Assembly (NCBI GenBank): GCA_029204225.1
Contig: CM055107.1
Coordinates: 8,026,472-8,090,471, forward strand
Origin: Diphasiastrum complanatum
Taxonomy: Eukaryota; Streptophyta; Lycopodiopsida; Lycopodiales; Lycopodiaceae
Reading direction: 5' to 3'
DNA: 64,000 bases
Position 1 is the stretch's first letter. The number at the start of each line of letters is the position of its first letter. The position numbers were made by a program, and so were the translations under genes. Below the pieces are notes generated by a model. It worked only from the letters and a program-made list of their open reading frames with translations. It searched no databases and was not told the origin of the DNA. Below are positions 1 through 11,294 of this stretch, piece by piece.

Positions 1-2785
1 GCCTATTCTTTTTGAGATAAGCTCTTTTAGCCTTCTCATGAAGGCTATACGTTGTATTAATTTGTATACCTGACAAAGGATGTATGGCCATTGTTGAGGT
101 CTTACAATCAGCTTCAGCATGTAGATGATGTACAAATGAGTACTGGCTTTATAAGTTTTTTCAGGTACGTGAAGAGGCTGTAAATATTGGCAAACTTTTG
201 TTTTTCGATGGGCCTTTTGGTTTTTTCAAGCAATGTTATTAGTCCAGTTAGCTATTGAACTTATTTCGGGTTTGATTTTTTTTGGTAAAAAGACATTTTT
301 AGCTTTTGGAGAAGTTGGGATTTTGTTTAAATATGGTGGCTACTCTACGATATTTCAACAACTCCTGCAAGTTGAAGTGAAAAACAGACAGATAAATCAG
401 CTGTCCTTCTCTGCTTCTAGCCTGTGAACACAATCCTTTGCTACCAGTGTGGATTTATCACTTTTAATAGATGGAGATCATACTACCACAAGTTTGAAAT
501 TAACTTCCCTTCGGAATTCAGAGAACATTAATATGGTATGCAACATATTTGTTTTTAGTCTATCAGTTTCCAAATGTATTGCCTTATAGCAGCAACAATT
601 TTGGGTAATATGCATTTTAATTAGTACAGACCAGTTTGTATGGAAGAGTGGGCTTGTAAAAACTTTCTGATTTTGAGTATACAACCTTTAGTAAGTGGTC
701 TGTGTCATCATGCAGAAATGTGAACGAAGTTTGTATGAGGATACATATTTTTTGCATATGCTGAAAGGTTGTTGAAAATGATAAAGTAGCTTTTGTTAAC
801 ATGGAGAATCTACTGAATTTTCAAATCAACAAACTTTTTTGAACTAACTAGAAATGAAATGCATTTTTTTACCATGCAGCACTATTGAGTAGAAACTGAA
901 GATATTGTGACACATCTCTGTGCGTCCTACATAATTAAGGATGTATAGCATATGGTGCATGCTATGTAAAATAGAGCCAACAGTCTAAGAATATGAAATC
1001 ACTTAATTGATGGTAGTATTCTTTGTTCTTTTATAATGTTTAGTATGTCGTAAAATGATCATGATAGGTTGGTGGACGGGATACTAGTGATAAAGTGTAT
1101 TTTCCAGGCAGCTGTTTGGGTTTTTCTTTCTACCAACTTACCTGCCATTATATTAGCTTCTGCATGAACTTCTATATAGGATGATAAGGATAACCATTGT
1201 GTTTGACTTCTGGAGTACTATTTGGCCGATGACAGTCAGTCTAGCCAACAAAGCATAGATGTTTGAACTGTGGACATGTTGTGTTGGGATGGTGTTTTGA
1301 CATGTTGGTTCCCGAATGTGCTGTGTTTCAGAATTATGAAATGCAGTTGAGAAATCTATTTTGGATCTGTATAAAATTTGGCCATCCTGTTATTGTACAG
1401 TATATCATCTAAAAAGGTATTGTTAAAACTCTTATAAAGTTGATGATATGGTTTAGGATTTGGGGTCGAATGTTTCATCTCTCTATAATCTTGACAATTA
1501 TCTAAATTTCACAGAAAAATGCCGAGTAGAAGGTATCTTGAAACAAGGTCAAAATCATATAGGATTTCAGGTAGCATACTTAAAAATTCTAGGATACTAC
1601 TGATCATAATGTTGAAGCACAATGTTGGTGGAGATTTTTAAATTCTATAAACATTTCAAGAATGCAATATGTAGCCTCTAAGGTTATTACAAGGAACTAT
1701 GGATGGGATTGGTTGCAATGCAAGTCTTTGGTAGGACCAATGGATTGGCATGCAAAAAAACAATTGATGATATCATGAGGATAGCATATGCTCACATCGA
1801 AGATAGGTGGCCCATATTTTGAGAGGAGTCCATAAATTTGAAGTGGGATTGGTCATGCATGGTATGCATCCTCATGGCCACCAATTTACAAGTATAACAA
1901 TATGACTGGTGTTAATCATGATTTACTAAATACCCCCATAGATTGTAATGCCTTTTACTTGTCCTCGGAATTGTAGGTTGTTGTAAGAAAATGGATGTTG
2001 ATTTAGAACCTCTTGTCGAGTAAATGATTTGGAGAGGACTTCATGTTTGATTGATGCTCGTGCATTTGAATAAAAAGGAATTTGATGTGCATGATGTGTG
2101 ATTATGTAGGATTTGGAGATTAGTGTTTTCATGACTTCAAGATACCATACATGTAATTTATGTGGAAGTGAACTCTTGACATGTTATGCAAAAAAGATCA
2201 AGAAGATACTTCTCACAAATATCTTACTAGTGGTCATACTCTTTTCAAAACACAATTTTGTCAAACATGAGACAAGTTGGAGGCTTGTTCTCTACCACAG
2301 GATTGACGAGTTTTGATTAGGTTAAAAAGTGGAACAATGTCTTTGAGGACTCTTTACCAATTCCAAACATGAAGAGGCTATCCATAATTTATTGTTTTCC
2401 ATATTAGATGGAGCTTTAAATTAGTCGATTTTTTGAACCGATGCACATTAAAATGTTTTGGAGTCTTTATGACAACACTCCAATTGTGGAAATTGTGTAT
2501 GCAACATGTACTTGAGGAATTGAGAGAAATGAGACACATTCTCTCACAAGTCTAGGCCAAGCGTTGCAAATCCTCCATGGATTTTTTCAAAGGAGCAAAA
2601 TTGATGTGTCAAGGATGTGATTCAATATATGTGACTATCAATAGGTTACACAAGTACATATTGGCATTCATTGCATACCACAAGAGGTATGTTTCAAAAT
2701 CCCATGATTGGCACAACATGTTACAACAAGTACTATTGCCTTGAAAAAAACATTAGAAACCATTATATTATTGAATAAAATGATT
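1..2785. other. Unassigned AT-rich sequence
   Basis: I see no convincing gene here. Open frames are all under 70 codons, without recognisable motifs or codon bias. No priming site, LTR end or RNA gene was recognised. It could be intron, intergenic DNA or a very old transposon. Confidence 0.5.
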
Positions 2786-3390
2786 TTAATTTATGTGTTC
2801 ATTTGTGTGGCATTTACTCGATTGAAAAAGAATCCGAGTCTGCTTTCCAAGGATGCAGCTATGACAGACAGGGAGGTCGACTTCATCGACTTGATAGTCA
2901 AGATCAAGTCCTAGAGATCGTTTAGACATGTATGAAACATATGTATGATTCAAGTGTCCGAATCGATGATGCCGTGGTAATGCTTTATTGACAAGAACAG
3001 ATGTTTTCAAGACTTGACTAGTATCAGAATAACAATGTGCCAGTCTATATATGTTTCCATGCCTCTTGCCGGGCTCAAGGATCTTACTTGTCCTATCAAT
3101 AATTTGGCATTGATCAGACTCGAACTCTACCTTATGACCTAAATAAGTGATTCTACTTACTAATAGCATATTTGTAGAAAGTTTAGGAACATACAAACCA
3201 TTTGATAGTAGTTTGAATTGATCATGCTGGAACTTCAATCTCACAGTACCTTCACCTCCGACAGTGTGAGTGCTATCGTCGCCACAATGAACGTACCTTG
3301 TTGTATTGTAAGACGTGTAGGAGTGAAAATGCTCCTGATGATTGGTCATATGTTGAGTAGCTCCAGAATCCAGAAACCCCCAAGCTTACA
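2786..3390 (-). pseudogene. Copia protease / GAG-pre-integrase fragment
   Basis: This is a piece of a Ty1/copia polyprotein. At the 5' side (about 3355-3390) the frame reads a copia protease active-site block, LDSGATQHMT. It continues through a protease-like stretch with LYVPKLSTNMLLVS into a GAG-pre-integrase zinc-binding region (HHRFGHLN, then CHSCILGKQ). The frame stops at 2786, before the integrase catalytic core. No gag lies upstream and no RT downstream. It is therefore a truncated relic, probably from a different Copia lineage than the DSGASSH elements further right. No LTR could be tied to it. Confidence 0.8.
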
Positions 3391-3417
3391 ATCCAAACCA
3401 AGCTGTCTTTGCCACAC

Positions 3418-3826
3418 ATCAACTACCCGCAATACGAGGATGTTTTATCTGTGCAGGTAAACATCGTGGTATTCGCTGCCTAGATAAACTCCGCTTTCCT
3501 CCAGCTTGTGAAAATTGTGGTATTGAACATCACGTAAAGGACTGCCCATCCCGATCTAAGCCAACTGCTCTTGTCTGTTTAGTGCAAGTAGAAACCTTAC
3601 CCATCAAAACACATCCTGCTTGGGTCTTGACTCGGGCACAAATCCAACGCCAAGCCCCTACACTTGCACCCAGCAAAACTCAACCACAGGCTATTCCTCC
3701 AAGTGAATATTCAAACCCGATAGTTTACCCTCACCCATCTAAAGATATTCGGCTGCATCATCAGTATCGCCAGCAAATCCGCAATTCTGACCAACAATCT
3801 TCCACTTCCCATGAGGCGGCCTAGGC
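3418..3826 (+). pseudogene. Gag C-terminal remnant with two CX2CX3HX4C zinc knuckles
   Basis: An open frame encodes two tandem zinc knuckles, CFICAGKHRGIRC (3441-3479) and CENCGIEHHVKDC (3507-3545), separated by nine residues. A Pro/Gln-rich tail follows and stops at about 3824. Zinc knuckles of this kind bind RNA in retrotransposon nucleocapsids. Both have three rather than the canonical four residues between the second Cys and the His, a variant seen in some Gypsy-type gags. No start codon or upstream capsid region is present, because the frame abuts the opposite-strand Copia fragment. Assignment to Gypsy rests only on knuckle spacing and the tail. Confidence 0.55.
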
Positions 3827-4779
3827 AGCTGTGATGGGAATGGTAGTCCCAATGGTCACAGACTGTCCTTGATTGGAAATAGAGGTGAGGGAAGCATCAG
3901 AGGCTGGGGGAATGGGAAGTTTAGTGCGAACAACAGTAGAGGGTGGAAGCGCAGTTGACGATGTATGCCTAGTGCGACGTCGTGATGCGGAAGGCGAGTC
4001 AAGAATGATAATCTTGCTGCGTGGATGACGACGACTATGAGAACTCGAGGCGTGGTGAGACGACTCGGTCGGTGCTTCTTCGTAGACCGAAAGCATAGAA
4101 TCTAGGTGGAAACCATGGATTTTGTTTTCTAGGTGAGAAGCGGCTAGAAGGGACAATAAAGAGCCAGCAACAAACTGTTGCTTAGTATTGCCCTTAATAA
4201 CTCGTTTGAGCTCACTAGAAACAGTCTTGAACCAATTATATGGTTCAAGAGGGGCTTTGGCCAACTTGGTGTGGGACTCCACTATCCTATGGAGGATTTG
4301 TGACCTGATGCGATCTTTCTTGAGGTTGCCAACCATTAGGAAGTTGTTCAGTAGCTGGGCAGCAGCGTGTATTGAAGGCTCAGTGATGGCTTCCAAAAGG
4401 TATCCATCATTGGTCCAGTGCAAATCATTGGTGAGGTCAATGTATGGCTTGATGGCCTGTTTTGCCTGCTTGTGATTGGGTGAGGCTTGTGTACCGGATG
4501 CTATACCTATGGCAGTGACGCGCACCTTGTGTGTGGCTCCCTGGAAAGTGATATGAAATTTGGATTTCTCTTCCTTCCACATACTGAAGGCAAGAGTGAT
4601 GAAATCCATGTTGATTCGACCAAAAAAGACTCTTTCATGAATACCCATTGCAGAGGCTCCACAAGGGTCATCCACTGAGTGACCATGCTTGTGCTAGGAA
4701 GGATCATGATGTCCGTTGCAAATGGGACATCACGATGGATAGTATAGCGTGGAGACTGGGAAGTATTGGTAGAAGACAT
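3821..4779 (-). pseudogene. Post-pol accessory ORF (aORF) of a Tat-like Gypsy element, copy 1
   Basis: This is a broken ORF of about 320 codons on the same strand as, and 0.8 kb downstream of, the Gypsy integrase at 5572-7372. The likely start is the ATG at 4779 (MSSTNTSQ). A frameshift near 4645 moves the frame to one running to 3821. The N-terminal ~240 residues match the second copy at 23352-25755. Shared blocks include a WKEEKSKFH/WDEEKTRFH segment, a QLLNNFL/HLLNNFL segment, a PYNW motif and KIHGF/KVHGF. A Ser/Thr/Pro/Arg-rich tail follows. I do not recognise the domain. Position after integrase resembles the extra or env-like ORFs of Athila/Tat elements, but I see no clear transmembrane or signal segment. 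Confidence 0.55.
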
Positions 4780-4914
4780 GATGAGCAAAAAGGAAATGTA
4801 AGACGCGTGAAAGTGTATTAGAAAGCAAGCCAGGAAGTTTGGAAGGCTTTGGTTGCGGGAAAAATTTGCAAGAGCTTCGCTAGCACAAGTGAGGAATGAA
4901 TCAAATTCAGCCAA

Positions 4915-4920
4915 CTTATA
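4915..4920 (-). promoter_or_regulatory. TATA-like box upstream of aORF copy 1
   Basis: The minus strand reads TATAAG about 136 bases before the aORF start. The surrounding sequence, including a GCTGAATT block, aligns with a stronger TATATAAG at the same relative position in copy 2. Conservation between two diverged copies suggests an internal promoter; this is inference. Confidence 0.35.
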
Positions 4921-4992
4921 GGTGAATTTGGTGGGTCCATTACACTGAATACTAGTTTGGCTGATCAGTTCTGAACAAAAATTTGCAGGCAT

Positions 4993-5571
4993 GTACAGTA
5001 CTGTGAAATTAGGCTATAAAACTCTTGGCGAAGGTTTATGGGGATCTGAACCTATCAGGCGAACGTTTTTTAGACAAGGTCCTTTCCCCAGATACTGTCA
5101 TAAATGTTTTTTTTTACAATCTGAATTTATGAAAAACCTAATTTGAACATTTTAAGATAATCTAGCAGGTCGACGAAGGTTCATAATGAGGTTAAGATGC
5201 TCGGTGAAGGTTCCCAAAATGGCATATCACTGAATCTTTGTCTAACTCAAAAACTGGATTTTTTCTTGACAAGAACCTTCGCCCACCTCAAATTAGATAA
5301 ATCTAGAGTGGATGTACAGTCTGAGAGCTCAGCGAAGGTTTCTAGTACTATATAGGCCATATATGACCAAAACAGTGATTTTCTAAGTCATTTTTCATCA
5401 AAAAATATTGTGCTTCATGTTCTCCATGCTGATGACTTTCTGACTTTTGCTCATCAGTCTTTTCTCAATTTTTGCATTTTTTTTTAACTGTCTTTTTCTA
5501 AAAAAACTCGGCAATTTAAGTACTGAAAACAAAAAATTGAAAAACAAGGAAAATTAAAAAAACCATTGAGA
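4993..5571. repeat. Spacer between integrase and aORF with scattered GCGAAGGTT-like motifs
   Basis: No coding sequence is seen. A 9-10 base motif close to GCGAAGGTT recurs near 5030, 5173, 5201 and 5335, with an inverted copy (AACCTTCGCC) near 5274. The equivalent spacer of the second aORF copy has the same kind of array. Confidence 0.5.
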
Positions 5572-7372
5572 TCAGGCTTGCTGAACTGGCGGAGCAGGCT
5601 GCCAAAATTTGCGTAATCGACTGCCATTCACCGAAGTATCAAATCGTTTTCCATCCAAGTGCTCAAGAATCACTGCGCCATAGTTCAAGATTTCCTTCAC
5701 TTTATATGGGCCTTCACCGGTAAACTTCAACTTGCCCTTGATCAGCTTGGTTTTGTACATCAATGCAAGATCTCTTGCTTTCAGATCTTTTTTGTGCAAT
5801 CGACGATCATGCCATGCCTTGCGGCGGGCTTTCTCTGCTGCTAAGGCATGAACTGCCATCAATCGGGTTTCACATAATTTGTGCAACCCTTCATGACGAA
5901 GTTGTAAAGACTTATCATCATTTAATCGTTCCGTTGCTGCTATGCCTAAGGATGGGATTAAAAATTCAATCGGCATGACAACATCTTGACCATAAACCAG
6001 TTGAAAAGGTGTTTGATTTGTACTATTTTTGTAAGCGGTTCTGAATGCCCATAACGTTGCATATAGTTTATGTTTCCAATCAGACCGACACGCTTCAACT
6101 GTCTTTGTCATAATGGTGCAGAGAATCTTATTAGAAGATTCAGCTTGGCCATTCCTTATGGGATAGTAGGGAGTACTAAATATGTGTATAACAAAAGAAT
6201 CTTCCAGTAAACACTTTATTGTTTGATTAACAAAGTGTGTACCAGGCCTGGTCATTGACAATCTCGATCGGACATCCAAATCTGATTATAATATTTTCAT
6301 ATAATAACTTGGCCGTAGATTTTGCATCAGCAACTTTGACAGCTTTGGCTTCAACCCACTTGGTCATATAATCAGTTGCGACGATAATGTATTGAGCTTT
6401 AGATCCTTGCGCGGCAGGGTGAATAGGTCCAACATAATCCAGTCCCCATTTTTCAAATGGCGCTTGTGATAAACCGGATGCAAGGGTTTATAGTTCTAGC
6501 GAGTAGGTCGTCGTGCTCGCTGGCAAACATCACATGTCTGAATAAAATTTTATGTGTCCTTATGAAGCATAGGCCACCAACAACCTGATTGCAAAATTTT
6601 GCAAACAGTAATATCTATAGAGAAGTGTCCTCCACCCATGCCATCATGTGAAAACATGATTAAATCTGGTACTTTATACGGTAAAACACATTTTCGTAAA
6701 ATATTATCTGATTCACGACGATACAATTGTCCTGCAATTAATTGATAAAAATTGAGTCTTACGAATCAATTGTCTCTTCTGTACTTTTGTCAAGGAGTCA
6801 TTCAGTTGTCCTAGCATCAGGCACTCAACAATATCCGCTGCCCATTCCGGTACTACTTCAACATAGAACAATGCAGCATCTGGCAGTTCATCATCCACTT
6901 CAGTGTTAATTGGTGCAGATTCAATTCGTGAAACATGATCAACTAGATAATGTTGCTTCCTCTTTTGAACCACAATTCGAAAGTCAAATTCAGTCAATAA
7001 CAATAACCATCTTGCAATACGTCCAGTATTGCATGTCTTGTTTACCAAGTAAAGTAACGGTTGATGATCCGTATAAAATGCAAAGTGCGTTTCCATGAGG
7101 TAGTGACGAAATTTTCGAACAGAAAAAATCATGGCTAACGCCTCACGCTTTGTTGTTGAATAATTCTTCTCCGGATATGTAAGTTGTCTGATTGCAAATC
7201 GTATGGGATAATCCTTCTTATAGTCACCTAGCTGCGTCAAAACTGATCCAATGGCGTATTTTGAGGCATCCGTATGATTATGAAATTCTATTGTCCAATC
7301 TGGAGAACGCAGTATTGGTGCTGAAGTTAATGCTTTTTTTAACTTTTCAAAGGCTTCTCAATGAATCCTTGA
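5572..7372 (-). pseudogene. Tat-like Gypsy RT end, RNase H and integrase, broken
   Basis: Reading down from 7372, the frame gives the end of RT/start of RNase H (EAFEKLKKALTSAPIL, then a TDASKYAIGSVL block). RNase H follows (YPEKNYSTTKREALA, YTDHQPLLYL). An integrase zinc finger (GGHFSID ... CDVCQRAR) and the integrase core ([14 protein letters not shown], then YYPIRNGQAESSNK) come next. The C-terminal part ends at 5572 with KFTGEGPYKVKEI and no chromodomain. Stops and frameshifts occur near 6500 and 6250-6300. Absence of a chromodomain and the [18 protein letters not shown] style point to the Tat/Athila side of Gypsy. No RT catalytic domain or gag is attached. The aORF follows on the same strand. 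Confidence 0.85.
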
Positions 7373-7395
7373 GATCATTTTTTATTTTGTTTAGA

Positions 7396-7575
7396 GACAT
7401 GGTATTTATTTCACCCATGCTTAGCATAGGTGCTTAGTGATTGTTTCTTTTCTATATTCTATGTCTCCTATGCTAAGCATAGCTTTTTCTTTATTTAATT
7501 ATTTTTTTTGATAAGTTAAGTCTCCTATTCTATTTTATATTTTTTGTCTCCATGCTAAGCATAGCTTTTTCCTTT
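7396..7575. repeat. Three copies of a TATGCT(T/A)AGCATA palindrome
   Basis: The near-perfect palindrome occurs at about 7416-7430, 7468-7482 and 7552-7565 in T-rich DNA with repeated AGCTTTTTC tails. It lies between the Gypsy remnant and the spliced ORF. Function is unknown; it may be a decayed small repeat. Confidence 0.45.
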
Positions 7576-7576
7576 T

Positions 7577-8284
7577 TAGTCTCCCAAAGACAAAAAAAAC
7601 AAAGTCCTTCCAGAGCAATTCAAGAGACATATTCTGAAGGCAAAAGCAGAAAAAAGGGACAAGAAGAGATTGGCACGGGGTGAGACCATTGCAGAGGAGG
7701 ATCTATTAGAGACCTACCTTCCCAAAAGTGTCGATGATCAACCATGCTTTTACTCTGTTGAGGAGGGCGATTGCAGAGAAATTTCAAAATTTGAAAACAA
7801 AAGACCTTATTCTCTCTGTATCGCTGATATACCATATGGATTTCAAATGAAGGAATCATTAAATGATGATTCTCCTTTCAAATTCACTGAAATCCATAGT
7901 TTTATACAGGGCTTTCTTGAAGTCACAACTTCTCCAATTTGGAGAGTTGTTATTTTTCATTCTTCTTGGCAGTCAGCATCAGTATAGAAAGCTCTACTAA
8001 CTTTCTGTAATGCAGGAATAGAGAATGTTGTGTGGTAAGTTTTTAAGTTCTTGAATTATTAATTCGTATTTTAATTCATATTTTTATTTTAAAGTTAAAA
8101 TTTTAAACTTATTTTACTTGTAATATTCCATGTCAGGTACAAGTCCAATGTTAGGAACTCGGGAGGAGCTCGACTGTGCAATGAAATAGAATACATAACT
8201 ATCGGTTATTATTCTTTGGATGACAAACGCTCAATGCTTCATTACAACCCTTCCGGATTGACAAGTTTTGGAAACTTGTTCTAG
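7577..8284 (+). pseudogene. Spliced ORF of unknown function (two exons), possible methyltransferase-like remnant
   Basis: An open frame enters near 7577 and runs through a basic Lys/Arg-rich stretch (QFKRHILKAKAEKRDKKR). It contains CIADIPYGFQ, reaches NAGIENVVW at 8034, then a canonical GT...AG intron (8035-8136, 102 bases). It resumes in frame as YKSNVRNSGG and ends at 8284. One in-frame TAG at about 7985 breaks exon 1. Frame continuity across consensus splice sites argues for a real former gene. DIPYGF faintly recalls the DPPY motif of N-methyltransferases, with a later GG/RLCNEIEYITIGYY segment, but this is only a resemblance. It carries none of the gag, protease, RT or integrase motifs of its transposon neighbours. 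The 5' start is not seen and may lie in an upstream exon. Confidence 0.45.
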
Positions 8285-9880
8285 TATCCAACTATGACGA
8301 AGAAATTAAAAATTCCAATGACGGGTTCCGTGGCTTGTCCCTACCAAAAGTCACAACAATTAATTAATCATAGACTCAAGTAGCAAGATCTAAGTGATCT
8401 TGATTCAAAAGAACTATCTGGAAGGATTCTACAAAAAATAACTCACACTTGATGGAAATAATTTGATTCTAGAAGTTCACAAAGGCTTCACTTGATTTGA
8501 ATGACTCAAAATAGACTTCTAGTCTTGGCCCTCTCACCCTCTCACTAAGATTGAATGGAAGTATGATGAGTTTACTTCAAATCCTAATCAAATCAAATAA
8601 AAAATTGGATGATTTTGGCAAAACAACGACTCTCTTACACCCCTTCTTCTTGATGTCAATCCAAGAAGACTTGTAAAACCACTTTTAAGGAATTTTTCAT
8701 AGAACCTATTAATTGGATTTAATGATACAAAATCAAATCTCAATAATGGCTAATGATCTTTGATGCTTTCTCTTTGATTTGCATCATAAATCTCATCAAG
8801 ATGATGTCTAAAAACATTATGAGCATCTATTGAATAATGGAATATAAACACAAGTACAGCAGCTCCCCACACGTGCAGCACTATCTATTTAGACCTCGAA
8901 TTTTGAAGCAATCACTTAGTATAGGTTCGCCCTCTCGAAACTAGATTTTTAGCATCAAACTTGCTAAATTTGGAATTGGTTTTGATCAACAATTAAACTC
9001 TTGTACTTGGCTCTAACACCATGTTAAAAGTACAATGTTTAGGAACCTAAATGGATTTACAAAATATCCTCAAGAGTGATTGGGTACTTGGTTAATCAAT
9101 CTATTGCAAAACTAGCACTCAAATCTTGATCTAGATTGGCAATTTTGATCTAAACAAGCAAGAACAATCAGTTATTGATCAAAATGACCCCACACTATAC
9201 AACGAGCCCACACATGTGAAGTTTGGATTGTAATATGGCCTACTAACAAAGAATCAACTTTACTAAGTTAATATTTCATTCACATCAAAAAATTCCAACA
9301 CAAATGGTGTAAAAGCTCCAAATTATCAATTGCTCCAAAATCATGATCTCCCACATTGATTGATTGATTTGCAAGTACAAAGAGAATGATATAAAAGGTT
9401 GATTCAGCAGGTATAGCATGTGTTCAAGTACCAAACAGTCATTAGGTTGACCTACTCAAGTCACTTTGACCTAACCATTAAGTATACCATCTATGGTAGT
9501 TAGATCAACACCAACTTCCTTGATTTTTGGAGGTAGCATTCTATGAAACTTGACCATACTTCTTATCTAAGTTCTCCTAAGATTTGGATCTAACCTACCT
9601 AGGCCTATTCTTCACATCTATGAGCAGAATACACACATTTGGGACCCGCCTATGTACAAATTTATAGGGTTTAATCAACCTAAAATTTTCCAATTTTGAC
9701 AATCTTTGACAAGTGAAGCACGACTCATAATTTGTGCCACTCATGAGAGGATTGGGGGTTGGCTGTCAACAATGGTCAATGAGACCTCAACCTGCTAACT
9801 AGTTACATGAATAGCCTTCTTGGTGGCCAACTTCTTTGTGTTGGAAAGAGGGAATGAAATGTCGATTCAGTAATTCGAAG
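8285..9880. other. Decayed LTR-like DNA without genes
   Basis: No coding frame is supported. On the minus strand at 9009-9023 there is a degenerate priming site (CATGGTGTTAGAGCC, a variant of TGGTATCAGAGCC). The adjoining 9030-9200 resembles 20358-20510 in the same plus orientation, including the shared block GATCTAGATTGGCAATTT. This is probably an old Copia LTR remnant. Confidence 0.4.
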
Positions 9881-10290
9881 TCTGTAAATGAACTATCGTT
9901 TGTAGTGGGACTGGACTTCTTTCCTAATACATGACTACGCCTATCAATAATTGAACAAAGCTATAATGACAGAAGTCACGTTCAATATTTTAGCAACTAA
10001 CTTTGAAATCATTAGCACTAAAGTGATTTTGTAGCCAAACAATGATGTATTGAATATTGCAACGTTGAAGCATTCAACAGATTGTTGAAAAGAGACGATA
10101 ATGCAATAATGACAAGTTGAAGCTTGTGAATGACTTATCGAGCACAACGGAATGAGCTTGCTTTCCTAATGCATGACTACACCTATGAATATTGAACTAA
10201 ACATAATGACAAGAGTCATGTTCCATCTTTTAGCAACTAACTTTGAGATCATTAGAGCTAAAGTGATTACGTAGCCAAACAATGAATTAC
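9881..10290. repeat. Imperfect tandem duplication, unit about 243 bases
   Basis: The segment from about 9881 to 10053 is repeated at about 10126-10290. Both contain a CTTTCCTAATRCATGACTAC block and a TTTAGCAACTAACTTTGA block, then GTAGCCAAACAATGA. The unit sits at the outer edge of the Copia-B 3' LTR region and may be part of that LTR. Confidence 0.6.
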
Positions 10291-10840
10291 TTGAACTATC
10301 AGACAAAAGTAGTATGAGATCACAGAGATTCTGACATAGTACTAAACACAATAAAAGATAGATTGATTCAGAAAAATGATGAACACAAGACAATTGTAAA
10401 AAGAAACTGCGTACTCTAAACTGTCTCTGAAACTCTATCTAATTTGCACTTCCACTGATAAGCAGTAAGCGCTAATAGCAAAACTCTAAAAGAACTCTAA
10501 AGAACTTTTCTAGAATGCTCAACAGTGTCCAAGCTTGAAAGCTTGAGAGAGCTGCTATGTTATTCAAACTAATAGAAGTATGATCAACTATTTATTTTAA
10601 GCAAATGCGGCTAGTCTAGTAGGCAGACAACTAATTAGGTCGTAGATCATAATGGCCAGTTGGCCATAGTGAGTTGGCATCTGTCCAGTTAGTACTTCCT
10701 GGAAATTCACTTGTGGAATCCACCTATGAGTGATTTTTGTGTACTTTTGTAGACTATGTAGAAACATGCATAAAACTACAAAGCTAGGTAATGTAGTGGA
10801 TGAAGATTAGAAACACGACCATCAGGTTAATAATCCAACA
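10291..10840 (-). repeat. 3' LTR (start) of Copia-B
   Basis: On the minus strand a purine tract (TAAGAGGGAG, 10850-10841) is followed by TGTTGGATTATTAACC, the expected polypurine tract plus TG start of a 3' LTR. The far end of the LTR is not resolved and may include the tandem duplication to the left. It does not obviously match the LTR at 15859-16330. Confidence 0.5.
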
Positions 10841-11294
10841 CTCCCTCTTAATCTAAATCCATGAATGCTTTGACCTTCAAACTTAGTTTTGCACAAAATT
10901 TGTGGTGTGCATCCAAGCTTAATGCTTTGATAAAAATATTTGTTGTCATATCGTGCATTCGGACAGTACTGCAAGTCAACCTCTTTGTCGAGAGCTTTGC
11001 TTTTGACATAGTGATACTTAATTTCAATGTGCTTACTTCTGGAACGAAATCTAGGGTTGGCTAAAAAGCAATGGCACTTTGATTATCACAAAACAGGATT
11101 GTCGGAGCATATTGATTCAGACTAATATCTGAAAGTAAGCTTCTCAACCATATTGCTTCCTTTGTAGCTTGAGAGGCTGCAATATACTTTGATTCAGTGG
11201 AAGATAGAGCTATCGAAGTTTGCTTTCGACTGTTCCATGAAATAGGACCATTGTTGAGGAAGAATGTAAATCCTGAAGTGAATTTACGAGTGTC
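10841..11294 (-). pseudogene. Copia-B RNase H, C-terminal part (3' of the A1 insertion)
   Basis: Directly after the A1 insertion the minus strand resumes the copia RNase H frame. It reads RKFTSGFTFFLNNGPISW, ALSSTESKYIAASQATKEA, then a CDNQSAIA region and SRSKHIEIKYHYVKSKAL. A frameshift or stop lies near 11060. The frame ends in a purine tract at 10841-10850. Together with 14832-15716 it makes one old Copia split by A1. Confidence 0.8.

Noticed and set aside
1-2700. Small frames at 233-427, 1926-2132 and 2113-2316 as candidate genes
   Set aside because: Under 70 codons, no motif, no codon bias, and overlapping on opposite strands.
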